From positions 597,027-661,026 of the forward strand of contig NW_004797432.1 in NCBI RefSeq assembly GCF_000002075.1: a DNA stretch of 64,000 bases. The letters are read 5' to 3'. The DNA comes from Aplysia californica. Lineage: Eukaryota > Mollusca > Gastropoda > Aplysiida > Aplysiidae. Each line of letters begins with the position of its first letter. Positions within the stretch are counted from its first letter, which is position 1. A program made the translations under genes and the position numbers. Below, piece after piece: positions 60,826-64,000 of this stretch. The notes under the pieces are model-generated. The model saw nothing but the letters and a program-made list of their open reading frames with translations. It searched no databases and was not told where the DNA came from.

Positions 60826-63561
60826 GCCTGTGTGTGTGTGCTTAAATGTGCATGTGCATGTGTGAATGAGAGTTTGTGTGTTTGTATATATGAGAGAGAG
60901 AGACACAACTCAGTACATTTGTTGTTGAAGTTTACCACTGTAAGAGACACAATGTAGGTCTTTTGAATGTACATCACTTGATCACCCATCAGAACAGAGA
61001 GTGAGAGAAAATATTCGAGAAAAGAAGAGAAAAAATAAAAACAGATTCCACTCAGAAACAAACCCAAAACTTTCACAAAGGAAGTCAAGTTCGTTACCTT
61101 ATACAGCACGCAGCCAGCTTCTACTCATTAGGGGTACAGAACACACAACATTACACAGCAAAGTTCGTAATCAAACAGAGTCCTGTGTGTGTGTGTGTGT
61201 GTGTGTGTGTGGCTTGTTAGTGTGTGTAGTGACACACCTGTGGGGAAAGTTGTGCTTTCATAATTTCAAGTTGAAAAGAAGTACACCAGAGTACTATTCT
61301 AGTAAGAGTTTTACGGTACTTGCAAAACAATTAGATCATACATGTGCCAAAGATTAGAGATGTTACAAGAGAGTAACAAACACAAAAAGAAGGAGAAGAA
61401 ATAAGGACAACAGATTTTGATAGGAAAGAAGGAGCAAATCACAGTAGGGCTCCTGTCAAAACATCCACCATCAGAGAACTGCTGACTGTCTTTAAAAAGA
61501 GAGACAGAGTAGTGACTTAAGAAAAGAGGAAAACAAAAAAGAAAAAAGATACATTTCACTTTCAAACTGCCCACAAGCAGGATTATCATGAAATATAAAT
61601 GTATATGTTTGAACATGATGGAAAAATTCCTTATCATATCAGATTTGAAGAAAGAGTAATTTTTTTTAGCCCATACCATTGCTTTGTGCTTGAAAAAAAA
61701 ACTTTACAGGGCAGCGATGAGTATCTCATTATTGCCACCTTTCAATATGTTTGCAAATTAATCTACAAATTCATCATTAAGTCTGGAGAGAGCATATGTC
61801 CAATGGCAAGGTATTTATGACACAAACTGGACTGTTCCATTACAGTGATGAAAATTCCTCCCCATCACCCTTATCTAAACAAGAGTTTGGTTTTCAAAGT
61901 CATTATTGAGTAGAAATTCATGTCGTGACACATGTGTGCATACTTTTGGGGATGTCAGAGTGTGAGGGTGAGAAAGATGGTAAGTGTAACAACAACAGCA
62001 CAACCAGACCTTAACCCCTGTCTCTTTGCTCACGGAGGCCTACAGAGCAACAGAAAAAATACATAAAATGTCAACACTTAGACCCATCACGTCCATATAT
62101 TATTATTCCAGCAGACCTGATAGCATTCTGAAACAATTTCAATTTCCTGGGAAGCATTCAGTGCAAGCTGCCATTTTACAGGCGCTAAAACACTAACAAA
62201 CTGAAAAGATCTTTCGCTGTTTATGGCCGGGTACTCATTCACATCTGGGTCAAGTGAGGAAAATTTTTGTAAAGTGCCTTTTCCAAGGACACAATGTCAT
62301 GCCTGAGGCTCAAATTCCCAAACCCGCAACCTCACAATTAACAGACTGGTAGCCTAACCACTAAACTATAAAAGCTAGCCCCAACAGGCTTCCTAGCCTT
62401 GATTGATAAAATATAGATAGTTTAAAAACATCACAGTCACAGACATTTAAAGCTTGTCCTAAAGTTGCTCATATCACATGTGCCTCCACAACCAAAACTA
62501 TTAAGGCAATTTCCAATGAGTATATAGTTTTAGAAAGACACTAGTGGGTCATTTATCCCATCAGAACTGCTGAAACTAAGAGGATACAAACACTAGACAT
62601 TTGTCAGAGATGATAATTGGCTAAGGAAAAAGAAAATCCTCAACTGTTCAGGGTCCGTGGAAACACATGCGCAGGGACATAAAACTTAAATACCACATTT
62701 TTATACACATCTTATATCAAGCAGTCAGGCAAAATCCAGACAATTTTAGAAATCTGGCTTTCAGGATTTATCCAGAAAATTGGCATCTCTGATTTATACT
62801 ATACAGTATGATCCCCATCACCACTCACCAGCTCCTCTGCCTGCATGGGTTTTCGATGAACTCCAGCACTCGCCACAGCTGTATTACTGGCATCGGTGCG
62901 CTCACTCACAAACTTGCGTTCACTGAAATTAAATAATAATTATAATATCATTTATACCACTCCTATACAGGCTCTACAGCATGCTCTATATTGTACTTTA
63001 TTTTCCAACCATCACAACCCCAGCAGAAAGTTTATACACTTTGATCATATGAAATATTTAGAGACATGCTAAACTTGAAGAAAATTGCACTGGTAATTGA
63101 AATTCTACAAATATGACCCCTGTGTCAATTTTCAGCAGATATCTCCACTCACATATTGCAACAAGTTAATCATTCTGTCAGCACACCTCACACATGTAAG
63201 ACCCAAAGTGTTTTTTAATTTCAGTAAGAGTTTTACGGCACTTGCAACATAATAAAGTCATTCAGGTGCTGAAGATTATAGGGGTATTACAAGAGAGTAA
63301 CAGACACAAAAAAGAAGGAAGAGAGACCAGGACGATAGACGTTCAACAGGAAAGAAGGAGCAAACCACACATTCCAGAGCACCCTCCAACCACCCACATT
63401 TGTTCAGTAAGATATGAAGGACTCACTGCAGTAGTGAAAGGATGAGGGGAATTCCTCCAAACTGTGAGATGTCCACCCGGCACTCGGCGTCATCACAGAG
63501 CAGCACCAGACACCAGACCACATGCCACAACAGACTCACATTGTCACTGCTGGCCAGCTGA
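41290..63561 (-). CDS. NEK10: NEK10-like NIMA-related kinase, 5' end missing
   Basis: Twenty exons on the - strand give about 2.52 kb of coding sequence. Order: armadillo-like region (for example [25 protein letters not shown]), Gly loop GTGAFG, LALKE lysine, HRDLTANN catalytic loop, DFGLAK, CPEV in place of APE, coiled-coil-like [15 protein letters not shown], Ser-rich and Pro-rich tail, conserved REISDPVQQ and [10 protein letters not shown], and the C-terminal GITYEYMQ and DECGYY. All of these match vertebrate NEK10, in which the kinase follows the armadillo region, unlike other NEKs. Vertebrate NEK10 acts in the G2/M response to DNA damage and in motile cilia. All intact junctions agree in phase. 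One exon (about 24 codons after LTLVNK) falls in the N gap at 51522-52425. The 5' exons lie beyond 64000. Confidence 0.95.
41440..41525 (-). repeat. SINE-A 3' part
   Basis: The tail (CTAAAA)n, then (as + strand) AGTTTTACGCACTTGCAACA and ATTAGATGTGCTACAACACT. The head is missing. Confidence 0.7.
41552..41650 (-). repeat. SINE-A2 fragment
   Basis: GAGTAAAGAGTAGCTCATCA and AAAGACTGACAAAAATAACA align with the copies at 32395 and 33720. Confidence 0.6.
41889..42000 (-). CDS. NEK10: NEK10 exon
   Basis: Acceptor is TTCCTCAG and donor AGCCTG|GTAAGT. It reads [20 protein letters not shown] then [17 protein letters not shown]. It fits between the KNEMMK exon and the last exon in phase, and is less conserved than its neighbours. 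Confidence 0.9.
42595..43068 (-). repeat. SINE-B copy with (ATT)n tail
   Basis: On the - strand: head GCCTTGTGGTTAGGCTCTAA, B box ATGGGTTCGAATCTCTCC, then TGTGTCCTTGGGAAAGGTAC, ACCCAGGTGGAAATGGGTAC, TTCCCAGGAAGCTGAG and a tail ending in ATT repeats (42695-42750). The adjoining 42595-42690 resembles another SINE tail. Confidence 0.85.
43212..43322 (-). CDS. NEK10: NEK10 exon
   Basis: Acceptor is CCCAATAG and donor ATGAAG|GTAATT. It reads [20 protein letters not shown] then [17 protein letters not shown], matching vertebrate LPPALHHNLKRRVIERFKKS and LFSQQSNPCNLKSEIKK. Confidence 0.95.
43396..43576. mobile_element. Pogo/Tigger-like MITE
   Basis: Inverted termini CAGTGGAGTTCGCTTAAACC and GGTTTAAGCTAACTCCACTG, with TA on each side. 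The CAGT ends and adjoining TTAA-type motif are typical of pogo/Tigger elements. No open frame inside. Confidence 0.7.
43660..43843. mobile_element. Pogo-like MITE-2, uninterrupted copy
   Basis: Left end TACAGTCAGGTACCGAAAAC and right end AGTTATCCGTGCCTGACGGT. The interior AGCTCGAACAATTTGCCAT recurs at 35521 and 53243. Confidence 0.7.
43879..44060 (+). repeat. SINE-A copy, antisense to NEK10
   Basis: Full-length copy: head GTGGGTGGTTGGCGGGTGTT and tail GTTGCAAGTGCCGTAAAATG. One of three copies in NEK10 that oppose the gene. Confidence 0.88.
44512..44682 (-). repeat. SINE-A copy
   Basis: As + strand: CACTTGCAACACAATCAGGT, AAAGATTAGAGGTGTTATAA, ATAGATGTTTCATAGGAAAG and ACCAGAGCACCCGCCAATCA. 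Preceded by a poly-C run near 44398. Confidence 0.85.
44812..44872 (-). repeat. SINE-D fragment
   Basis: TTTAGATCATTTAGGAGGCG and CTTCCGACCCTGC match the 3' end of the SINE-D type at 33397. Confidence 0.5.
44968..45071 (-). CDS. NEK10: NEK10 exon: REISDPVQQ block
   Basis: Acceptor is TTTTTCAG and donor ACACAG|GTGGAG. It completes an Arg codon and reads [20 protein letters not shown] then [14 protein letters not shown]. One of the best conserved non-kinase blocks (vertebrate RQISDPIQQILIQLHKIIYITQ). Confidence 0.96.
45082..45765 (-). repeat. SINE-B with (AAT)n tail, split by SINE-A
   Basis: A long AAT tract (45083-45252), then (as + strand) GCGCAAATTCCCGTTCAACA, TACCCCAGCAGACCCGATTG and CCATTCCTACCTGGATGAAG. 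After the inserted SINE-A (45483-45661) it resumes with GGGGGAAAATTCATGTAAAG and the head region. Confidence 0.85.
45483..45661 (-). repeat. SINE-A inserted in SINE-B, with target duplication
   Basis: 179 bp, bounded by TGGATGAAGTG on the left and TTGGTGAAGTG on the right, an imperfect 10-11 bp target duplication. This copy defines the ends of SINE-A: 5' GTGGGTGGTTGG and a 3' end of CTAAAA units. Confidence 0.85.
46918..47040. repeat. Interspersed repeat shared with 23413
   Basis: TAGGAAGCAGAGCTCATTTG and GAAATGTTTGGCGATATTTT match 23413-23545 at about 75-80% by eye. Family unknown. Confidence 0.6.
47091..47190. repeat. 20-bp tandem repeat, 5 units
   Basis: Five near-identical units of GAAGTGATACAATGGGACAA in the intron about 80 bases downstream (in gene direction) of the 47270-47461 exon. 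Confidence 0.95.
47270..47461 (-). CDS. NEK10: NEK10 exon: Ser-rich tail with DSGLSS
   Basis: Acceptor is CTCCCAG and donor AGATCCA|GTGAGT. It reads [20 protein letters not shown] and goes on through [20 protein letters not shown] to [16 protein letters not shown] fits the DSG-phi-x-S phosphodegron pattern. Low conservation outside short motifs, as in vertebrate NEK10 tails. Confidence 0.9.
47512..47684 (-). repeat. SINE-A copy
   Basis: Diverged copy with AAGGAGGTGAGATAAGGATG and ATAGATGTTTGACAGGAAAG, ending TTTCAACCACCCACC. Confidence 0.8.
47775..47882 (-). repeat. SINE-A fragment
   Basis: AAGATTAGATGTGTTACTAG and ATAGATGTTTGATAGGAAAG; both ends are missing. Confidence 0.75.
47966..48139 (-). 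CDS. NEK10: NEK10 exon: Pro-rich, basic
   Basis: Acceptor is GTGCTCACAG and donor GCCGCAG|GTAATG. It reads [20 protein letters not shown] then [44 protein letters not shown] and PPRPVK fit the class II SH3-ligand pattern PxxPx(K/R). The sequence just upstream of its acceptor is a 33-bp minisatellite that is open in the same frame. Confidence 0.9.
48151..48505. repeat. 33-bp minisatellite next to a NEK10 acceptor
   Basis: About ten imperfect units built on CGCAACATAACAACAGCTTT and TAGCATTTGAG. The unit is a multiple of three, so frames stay open on both strands. On the - strand the frame ([11 protein letters not shown]-type units) runs directly into the 47966-48139 exon. Confidence 0.93.
48556..48635. 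repeat. (TG)n microsatellite
   Basis: About 40 TG units just past the minisatellite. Confidence 0.97.
48815..48950 (+). repeat. SINE-A 3' part, antisense to NEK10
   Basis: CATCTCTCCTCCTTGTCTTT and TACTCTTCGGCACTTACATG, with tail GTAAGTGCTGTAAAACTC. Ends about 15 bases from the donor of the 48965 exon. Confidence 0.75.
48965..49064 (-). CDS. NEK10: NEK10 exon
   Basis: Acceptor is GTGACACAG and donor GTGTCAG|GTAAGT. It reads [20 protein letters not shown] then [13 protein letters not shown], part of the variable Ser-rich tail. Called on splice sites, matching phases and an open frame. Confidence 0.87.
49112..49330 (-). repeat. SINE-D, full-length copy
   Basis: On the - strand: A-box-like TTAGCTGAGTTGGCTTCATG, B box AGGTTCGAATCCCGGAC, then CTCTTAAATAACCTAATAGT and GGGGTGTTAAATCC at the 3' end. 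Co-oriented with NEK10. A further 3' fragment lies at about 49725-49760. Confidence 0.85.
49331..50464 (-). other. NEK10 intron
   Basis: AT-rich, with a SINE-tail-like stretch near 49825-49915 (AAGCGCACAGAACATGATGT and ATT repeats). Nothing coding is seen. Confidence 0.5.
50465..50582 (-). CDS. NEK10: NEK10 exon
   Basis: Acceptor is GTGTTGCAG and donor CTCAAG|GTAATC. It completes a Lys codon and reads [20 protein letters not shown] then [19 protein letters not shown]. It corresponds to the region after RERRRTQRYFMEANRN in vertebrates. Confidence 0.9.
50605..50745 (+). repeat. SINE-A 5' part, antisense to NEK10
   Basis: Head ATGGGTGGTTGGTGGGTGCT and CTCATCCTTCTTTTGTTTG. The tail is lost before a long GT-rich tract. 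Confidence 0.8.
50765..51115. repeat. GT-rich minisatellite and microsatellite block
   Basis: Begins with irregular GTGAGTCTATGTGTGT units and passes into pure GT runs (to about 51106). Open frames in it are repeat artefacts. Confidence 0.95.
51233..51382 (-). CDS. NEK10: NEK10 exon: end of kinase and coiled coil
   Basis: Acceptor is GTGGTCCTCTAG and donor CGCAAAA|GTGAGT. It reads [20 protein letters not shown] then [20 protein letters not shown] and LDKERKRTQ. Matches vertebrate RCLTPDAEARPDIVEVSSMI and LSLEKKLERERRRTQR. It starts in phase 2, which does not follow the preceding known exon (phase 0), so an exon is missing in the gap. Confidence 0.95.
51522..52425. other. Assembly gap, 904 Ns
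   Basis: Unresolved bases bounded by GA-rich and CT-rich simple sequence. One NEK10 exon is expected inside, equivalent to vertebrate VEAVYEPVPEGIYSEKVTD, with a length of 2 modulo 3 (about 74 nt). Confidence 0.97.
52436..52523. repeat. (CT)n(CA)n microsatellite at gap edge
   Basis: Short CT run then about 30 CA units, ending about 40 bases from the donor of the 52562 exon. Confidence 0.95.
52562..52691 (-). CDS. NEK10: NEK10 exon: CPEV and kinase helix F
   Basis: Acceptor is TGTGTTTCAG and donor AACAAG|GTTTGT. It reads [20 protein letters not shown] then [20 protein letters not shown] and VNK. The DIWALGC motif is the usual kinase DxWxxG. Vertebrate: CPEVLKSEPYGEKADVWA. Confidence 0.96.
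52990..53212 (-). repeat. Duplicated SINE-A fragments
   Basis: Two direct copies of a SINE-A-derived unit (CCAAAGATTCAGATCAGATG ... AAAAAAGGAGGCTGAA), 52991-53074 and 53081-53205, in the intron. Their junction repeats ACACAACACAATCAGGTC-like sequence. Confidence 0.7.
53243..53435. repeat. MITE-2 fragment joined to SINE-A
   Basis: 53243-53319 matches the left part of MITE-2 (TACAGTCGGGCACAGAAAAC, AGCTCGTACAACTTGCCAT). It is followed by a SINE-A fragment (53330-53435) on the - strand ending GGCCAACCACCGA. Confidence 0.65.
53468..53546 (-). CDS. NEK10: NEK10 exon: DFG activation segment
   Basis: Acceptor is CTGTCCCCAG and donor TGCTG|GTATGT. Reads (T)[19 protein letters not shown] then GTMLYC. 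Matches vertebrate [20 protein letters not shown]. Confidence 0.96.
53577..53902. repeat. MITE-1 copy flanked by 53-bp direct repeats
   Basis: MITE-1 (53626-53836; ends TGTGAGGCGTACTGACAAA and TCTGTCAGCAAACCTCACA) lies between two direct copies, 53577-53629 and 53849-53902, that share TATTTCACA and CAAGTAAG. The arrangement suggests a tandem unit of about 270 bp rather than a short target duplication. Confidence 0.7.
54310..54500. repeat. SINE-tail-like segments with ATT runs
   Basis: CTTGTAAAGCACACTGAGCA and ATACGCTATATAAATGCCAT, then ATT-rich repeats and a second copy-like AATCACATAGAGCATGGACG. Confidence 0.55.
54558..54626. repeat. (ATC)n microsatellite
   Basis: About 22 ATC units ending about 10 bases from the donor of the 54644 exon; in gene sense it is a (GAT)n run just inside the intron. 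Confidence 0.95.
54644..54746 (-). CDS. NEK10: NEK10 exon: catalytic loop
   Basis: Acceptor is ATATCTCCAG and donor CATCA|GTAAGT. Reads [20 protein letters not shown] then [22 protein letters not shown] holds the catalytic Asp and Asn. Vertebrate: [20 protein letters not shown]. Confidence 0.97.
54975..55150 (-). repeat. SINE-A copy, first of a direct pair
   Basis: As + strand, CACTTGCAACACAAATAGGT to CACACACCAACCACTCACTT. Followed head to tail by the next copy. Confidence 0.85.
55158..55340 (-). repeat. SINE-A copy, second of a direct pair
   Basis: One of the best preserved copies: AGAGTTTTACGGCACTTGCA, GGTCATATAAGTGCCGAAGA, ATAGATGTTTGATAGGAAAG. The two copies share CACACCACAGCACACACCAA, so one may derive from the other. 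Confidence 0.9.
55439..55560 (-). CDS. NEK10: NEK10 exon: hinge region
   Basis: Acceptor is GTGAGAACAG and donor CTACAG|GTACGT. Completes a Glu codon and reads [20 protein letters not shown] then [20 protein letters not shown]. Vertebrate: [20 protein letters not shown]. Confidence 0.97.
55612..56005 (-). repeat. SINE-A copy split by a piggyBac-like MITE
   Basis: The left part (55612-55674: AAAATGCAACACAATTAGGT) and right part (55914-56005: ACGATAGATATCCGATAGGA) join to a normal SINE-A. Confidence 0.85.
55675..55913. mobile_element. piggyBac-like MITE with TTAA target duplications
   Basis: 239 bp with perfect 13-bp inverted termini CCCTATCCGTACG and CGTACGGATAGGG, flanked by TTAA at 55671-55674 and 55914-55917. 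TTAA duplication and CCC-type ends are hallmarks of piggyBac elements. No transposase inside. Confidence 0.9.
56072..56213 (-). CDS. NEK10: NEK10 exon: kinase helix C
   Basis: Acceptor is AATCCACAG and donor GATAG|GTGAGT. Reads [20 protein letters not shown] then [20 protein letters not shown] and YYKTFEI. The Glu in YELRIMKEE is the expected helix C residue. Vertebrate: SELTIIKEQLYHPNIVRYYK. Confidence 0.97.
56492..56665 (-). CDS. NEK10: NEK10 exon: Gly loop and VAIK lysine
   Basis: Acceptor is TTACTTACAG and donor AAAGAG|GTACAT. Reads [20 protein letters not shown] then [20 protein letters not shown] and SFLALKE. GTGAFG is the ATP-binding loop and LALKE carries the catalytic Lys. Confidence 0.97.
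57098..57230 (-). repeat. SINE-A copy, head lost
   Basis: Tail GTTTTAGTAAGGGTTTTATA, then CACTTGCAACACAAATAGGT and AAAGGAGGAGAGATAAGGAT (as + strand). Confidence 0.8.
57354..57521 (-). CDS. NEK10: NEK10 exon: last armadillo-like repeat
   Basis: Acceptor is TTTTCCCAG and donor CTGCAG|GTGAGG. Reads [20 protein letters not shown] then [20 protein letters not shown] and [16 protein letters not shown]. Vertebrate: [20 protein letters not shown]. Confidence 0.97.
57993..58231. mobile_element. Pogo-like MITE
   Basis: Inverted termini TACAGTCTAGCACGC and GCATGCTTGACTGTA. The interior has several degenerate copies of CACTATG-type motifs (GTTCACTATGAGCATGTTTT, TTTCACTATGTGTGTGTTTG). Confidence 0.6.
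58300..58448 (-). CDS. NEK10: NEK10 exon: armadillo-like ACCAALTEL
   Basis: Acceptor is CCCACACAG and donor TTACAG|GTGAGC. Completes an Ala codon and reads [20 protein letters not shown] then [20 protein letters not shown] and ERKRATKLQ. Vertebrate: [20 protein letters not shown]. Confidence 0.97.
58540..58876 (-). repeat. Composite of three SINE-A pieces
   Basis: A 3' fragment (58540-58587), a near-complete copy (58588-58750) and a 5' part (58755-58876), all on the - strand, in direct succession. Confidence 0.75.
59100..59325. mobile_element. MITE-1, intact copy
   Basis: 226 bp with near-perfect inverted ends TGTGAGGTGTGCTGACAAA and TTTGTCAGCACACCTCACA. No coding potential. Other copies at 22480 (split), 53626 and about 63040-63192. 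The target duplication is unclear, so the superfamily is left open. Confidence 0.8.
59639..59675 (-). CDS. NEK10: NEK10 37-nt exon
   Basis: Acceptor is TTTTCCGCAG and donor AAAAG|GTATGT. Reads [12 protein letters not shown] and leaves one base. Short, but both splice sites are good and it joins the two neighbouring exons in phase. Confidence 0.85.
59765..60280 (-). repeat. SINE-T, full-length copy
   Basis: As + strand: TTTACGGCATTCACAACTGC, AAGGTCATATGAGCGC (tail), CTACTCTTATCGATTTTAGG, CTGAAAGACAGCAGTATTGT, and head CTCTTGACCACAAGAGCCCC with B box diverged to CAGGTTTCAAATG. Co-oriented with NEK10. Confidence 0.88.
60281..61295 (-). other. NEK10 intron with GT repeats
   Basis: Irregular GTGT-rich sequence from about 60650, pure GT at 60781-60814 and 61184-61212. 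No exon. Confidence 0.6.
61296..61475 (-). repeat. SINE-A copy
   Basis: GAGTTTTACGGTACTTGCAA, AAAGATTAGAGATGTTACAA and TAGGAAAGAAGGAGCAAATC (as + strand). Confidence 0.85.
62095..62385 (-). repeat. SINE-B copy
   Basis: As + strand: CCAGCAGACCTGATAGCATT, TTCCTGGGAAGCATTCAGTG, CTTTTCCAAGGACACAATGT, and a reversed head TGGTAGCCTAACCACTAAAC. Confidence 0.8.
62829..62922 (-). CDS. NEK10: NEK10 exon
   Basis: Acceptor is TTAATTTCAG and donor GAGCTG|GTGAGT. Completes a His codon and reads [20 protein letters not shown] then [12 protein letters not shown] Lys/Arg-rich linker between armadillo-like segments. Confidence 0.88.
63040..63192. mobile_element. MITE-1 right-half fragment
   Basis: AAACTTGAAGAAAATTGCAC, GACCCCTGTGTCAATTTTCA and terminus TCTGTCAGCACACCTCACA match the right half of the copy at 59100. 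Confidence 0.7.
63214..63400 (-). repeat. SINE-A copy
   Basis: Well-preserved: AGAGTTTTACGGCACTTGCA, GAGAGTAACAGACACAAAAA, GACGATAGACGTTCAACAGG, ending CCTCCAACCACCCACA. Lies about 30 bases from the donor of the next exon. Confidence 0.88.
63427..63561 (-). CDS. NEK10: NEK10 exon: armadillo-like, first in window
   Basis: Acceptor is GCCCCCCACAG and donor CTGCA|GTGAGT. Reads [20 protein letters not shown] then [20 protein letters not shown] and LSLL. The [10 protein letters not shown] pattern is typical of an armadillo repeat end. Starts in phase 2, so at least one more 5' exon lies to the right. Confidence 0.92.
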
Positions 63562-63593
63562 CTGTGGGGGGCAAAAATACACAAGGTTTTTCT

Positions 63594-63762
63594 TTTAGTT
63601 TAAGTAAAAGTTTTATTGCACTTGTAACACTTTCAGGTCATATAAGCACTGAAAATTAGAGAGAAACATACAAACAAAAGAAGGAGCAGAAATATAGAAG
63701 GTAGATGTCTAATCAGAAAAAAGGAGCAAACCATATCATAACATCTATCAACTACCCACTAA
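63594..63762 (-). repeat. SINE-A copy, diverged
   Basis: AGTTTAAGTAAAAGTTTTAT, then CACTTGTAACACTTTCAGGT and CAGAAAAAAGGAGCAAACCA; ends at ATCAACTACCCACTA. Confidence 0.75.
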
Positions 63763-64000
63763 AAAGCACAAGACGAGTTGTAAATTCCCAAAAGAGATAC
63801 ATGCTCCAAGCTTTAAGCATATCTTCCAGATATTTCTTTTAAAATTCTCTTCGTGAGTGAAAATAATCAACTTTACAAAGACAAGGCAAAAGTCACTATT
63901 AACAACACAGTCGGTCTCAGTTACTAAAACTTGTACAGATCAGTTTACTTTCAGTCTTGTTCTGAGTCTCAAAATGACTTTCAAACATCAAAGAAAATGT

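Overview
The window is animal nuclear DNA with an intron-rich, repeat-rich layout: GT-AG introns of 0.1 to 11 kb, several tRNA-headed SINE families, palindromic MITEs, long CA/GA/ATT microsatellites, poly-C runs and two assembly gaps. It most resembles a lophotrochozoan, probably a molluscan, genome. That is inferred from protein divergence and repeat style only; the species cannot be named from the sequence.

Two protein genes sit tail to tail. On the + strand, seven constitutive exons plus one probable optional exon (2348-21962) encode the second RRM and the whole C-terminal half of an RBMS-family single-stranded nucleic-acid-binding protein (RBMS1/2/3; fly shep). The first RRM must lie to the left of the window. 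On the - strand, twenty exons (63561 down to 41290) encode a NEK10-type NIMA-related kinase, from part of its armadillo-like region through a complete set of kinase motifs to the natural stop codon. Exon phases match at every junction except across the 904-N gap at 51522-52425, where one short kinase exon is missing. The 5' end of NEK10 lies beyond the right edge.

Layout: 1-2347, intron or upstream part of RBMS; 2348-21962, RBMS exons; 21963 to about 31900, RBMS 3' flank or long 3' UTR, with repeats; about 31900-33950, intergenic space with SINEs, including an inverted pair; about 33950-41289, probable NEK10 3' UTR or flank; 41290-63561, NEK10 exons; 63562-64000, intron.

The introns hold at least five repeat families named here for convenience. 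SINE-A (about 180 bp) and SINE-A2 are short retroposons without a recognisable tRNA box. SINE-T (about 520-540 bp) has a tRNA-like head and shares its 3' tail with SINE-A. SINE-B is tRNA-headed with an (ATT)n tail. SINE-D is tRNA-headed and about 210 bp. DNA-transposon MITEs include a piggyBac-like element with TTAA target duplications, pogo/Tigger-like elements with CAGT termini, a TGTGAGG-terminated family and a nearly perfect 130-bp palindrome. Most SINE copies point the same way as the gene that hosts them.

No new gene system was found. The points most worth checking are a tandem array that copies the 5' splice site of an RBMS exon, a poly(A) signal overlapping the RBMS stop codon, a 33-bp minisatellite that stays open in frame with a NEK10 exon, and the RBMS-NEK10 linkage itself, since human RBMS3 and NEK10 also lie near each other on 3p24.
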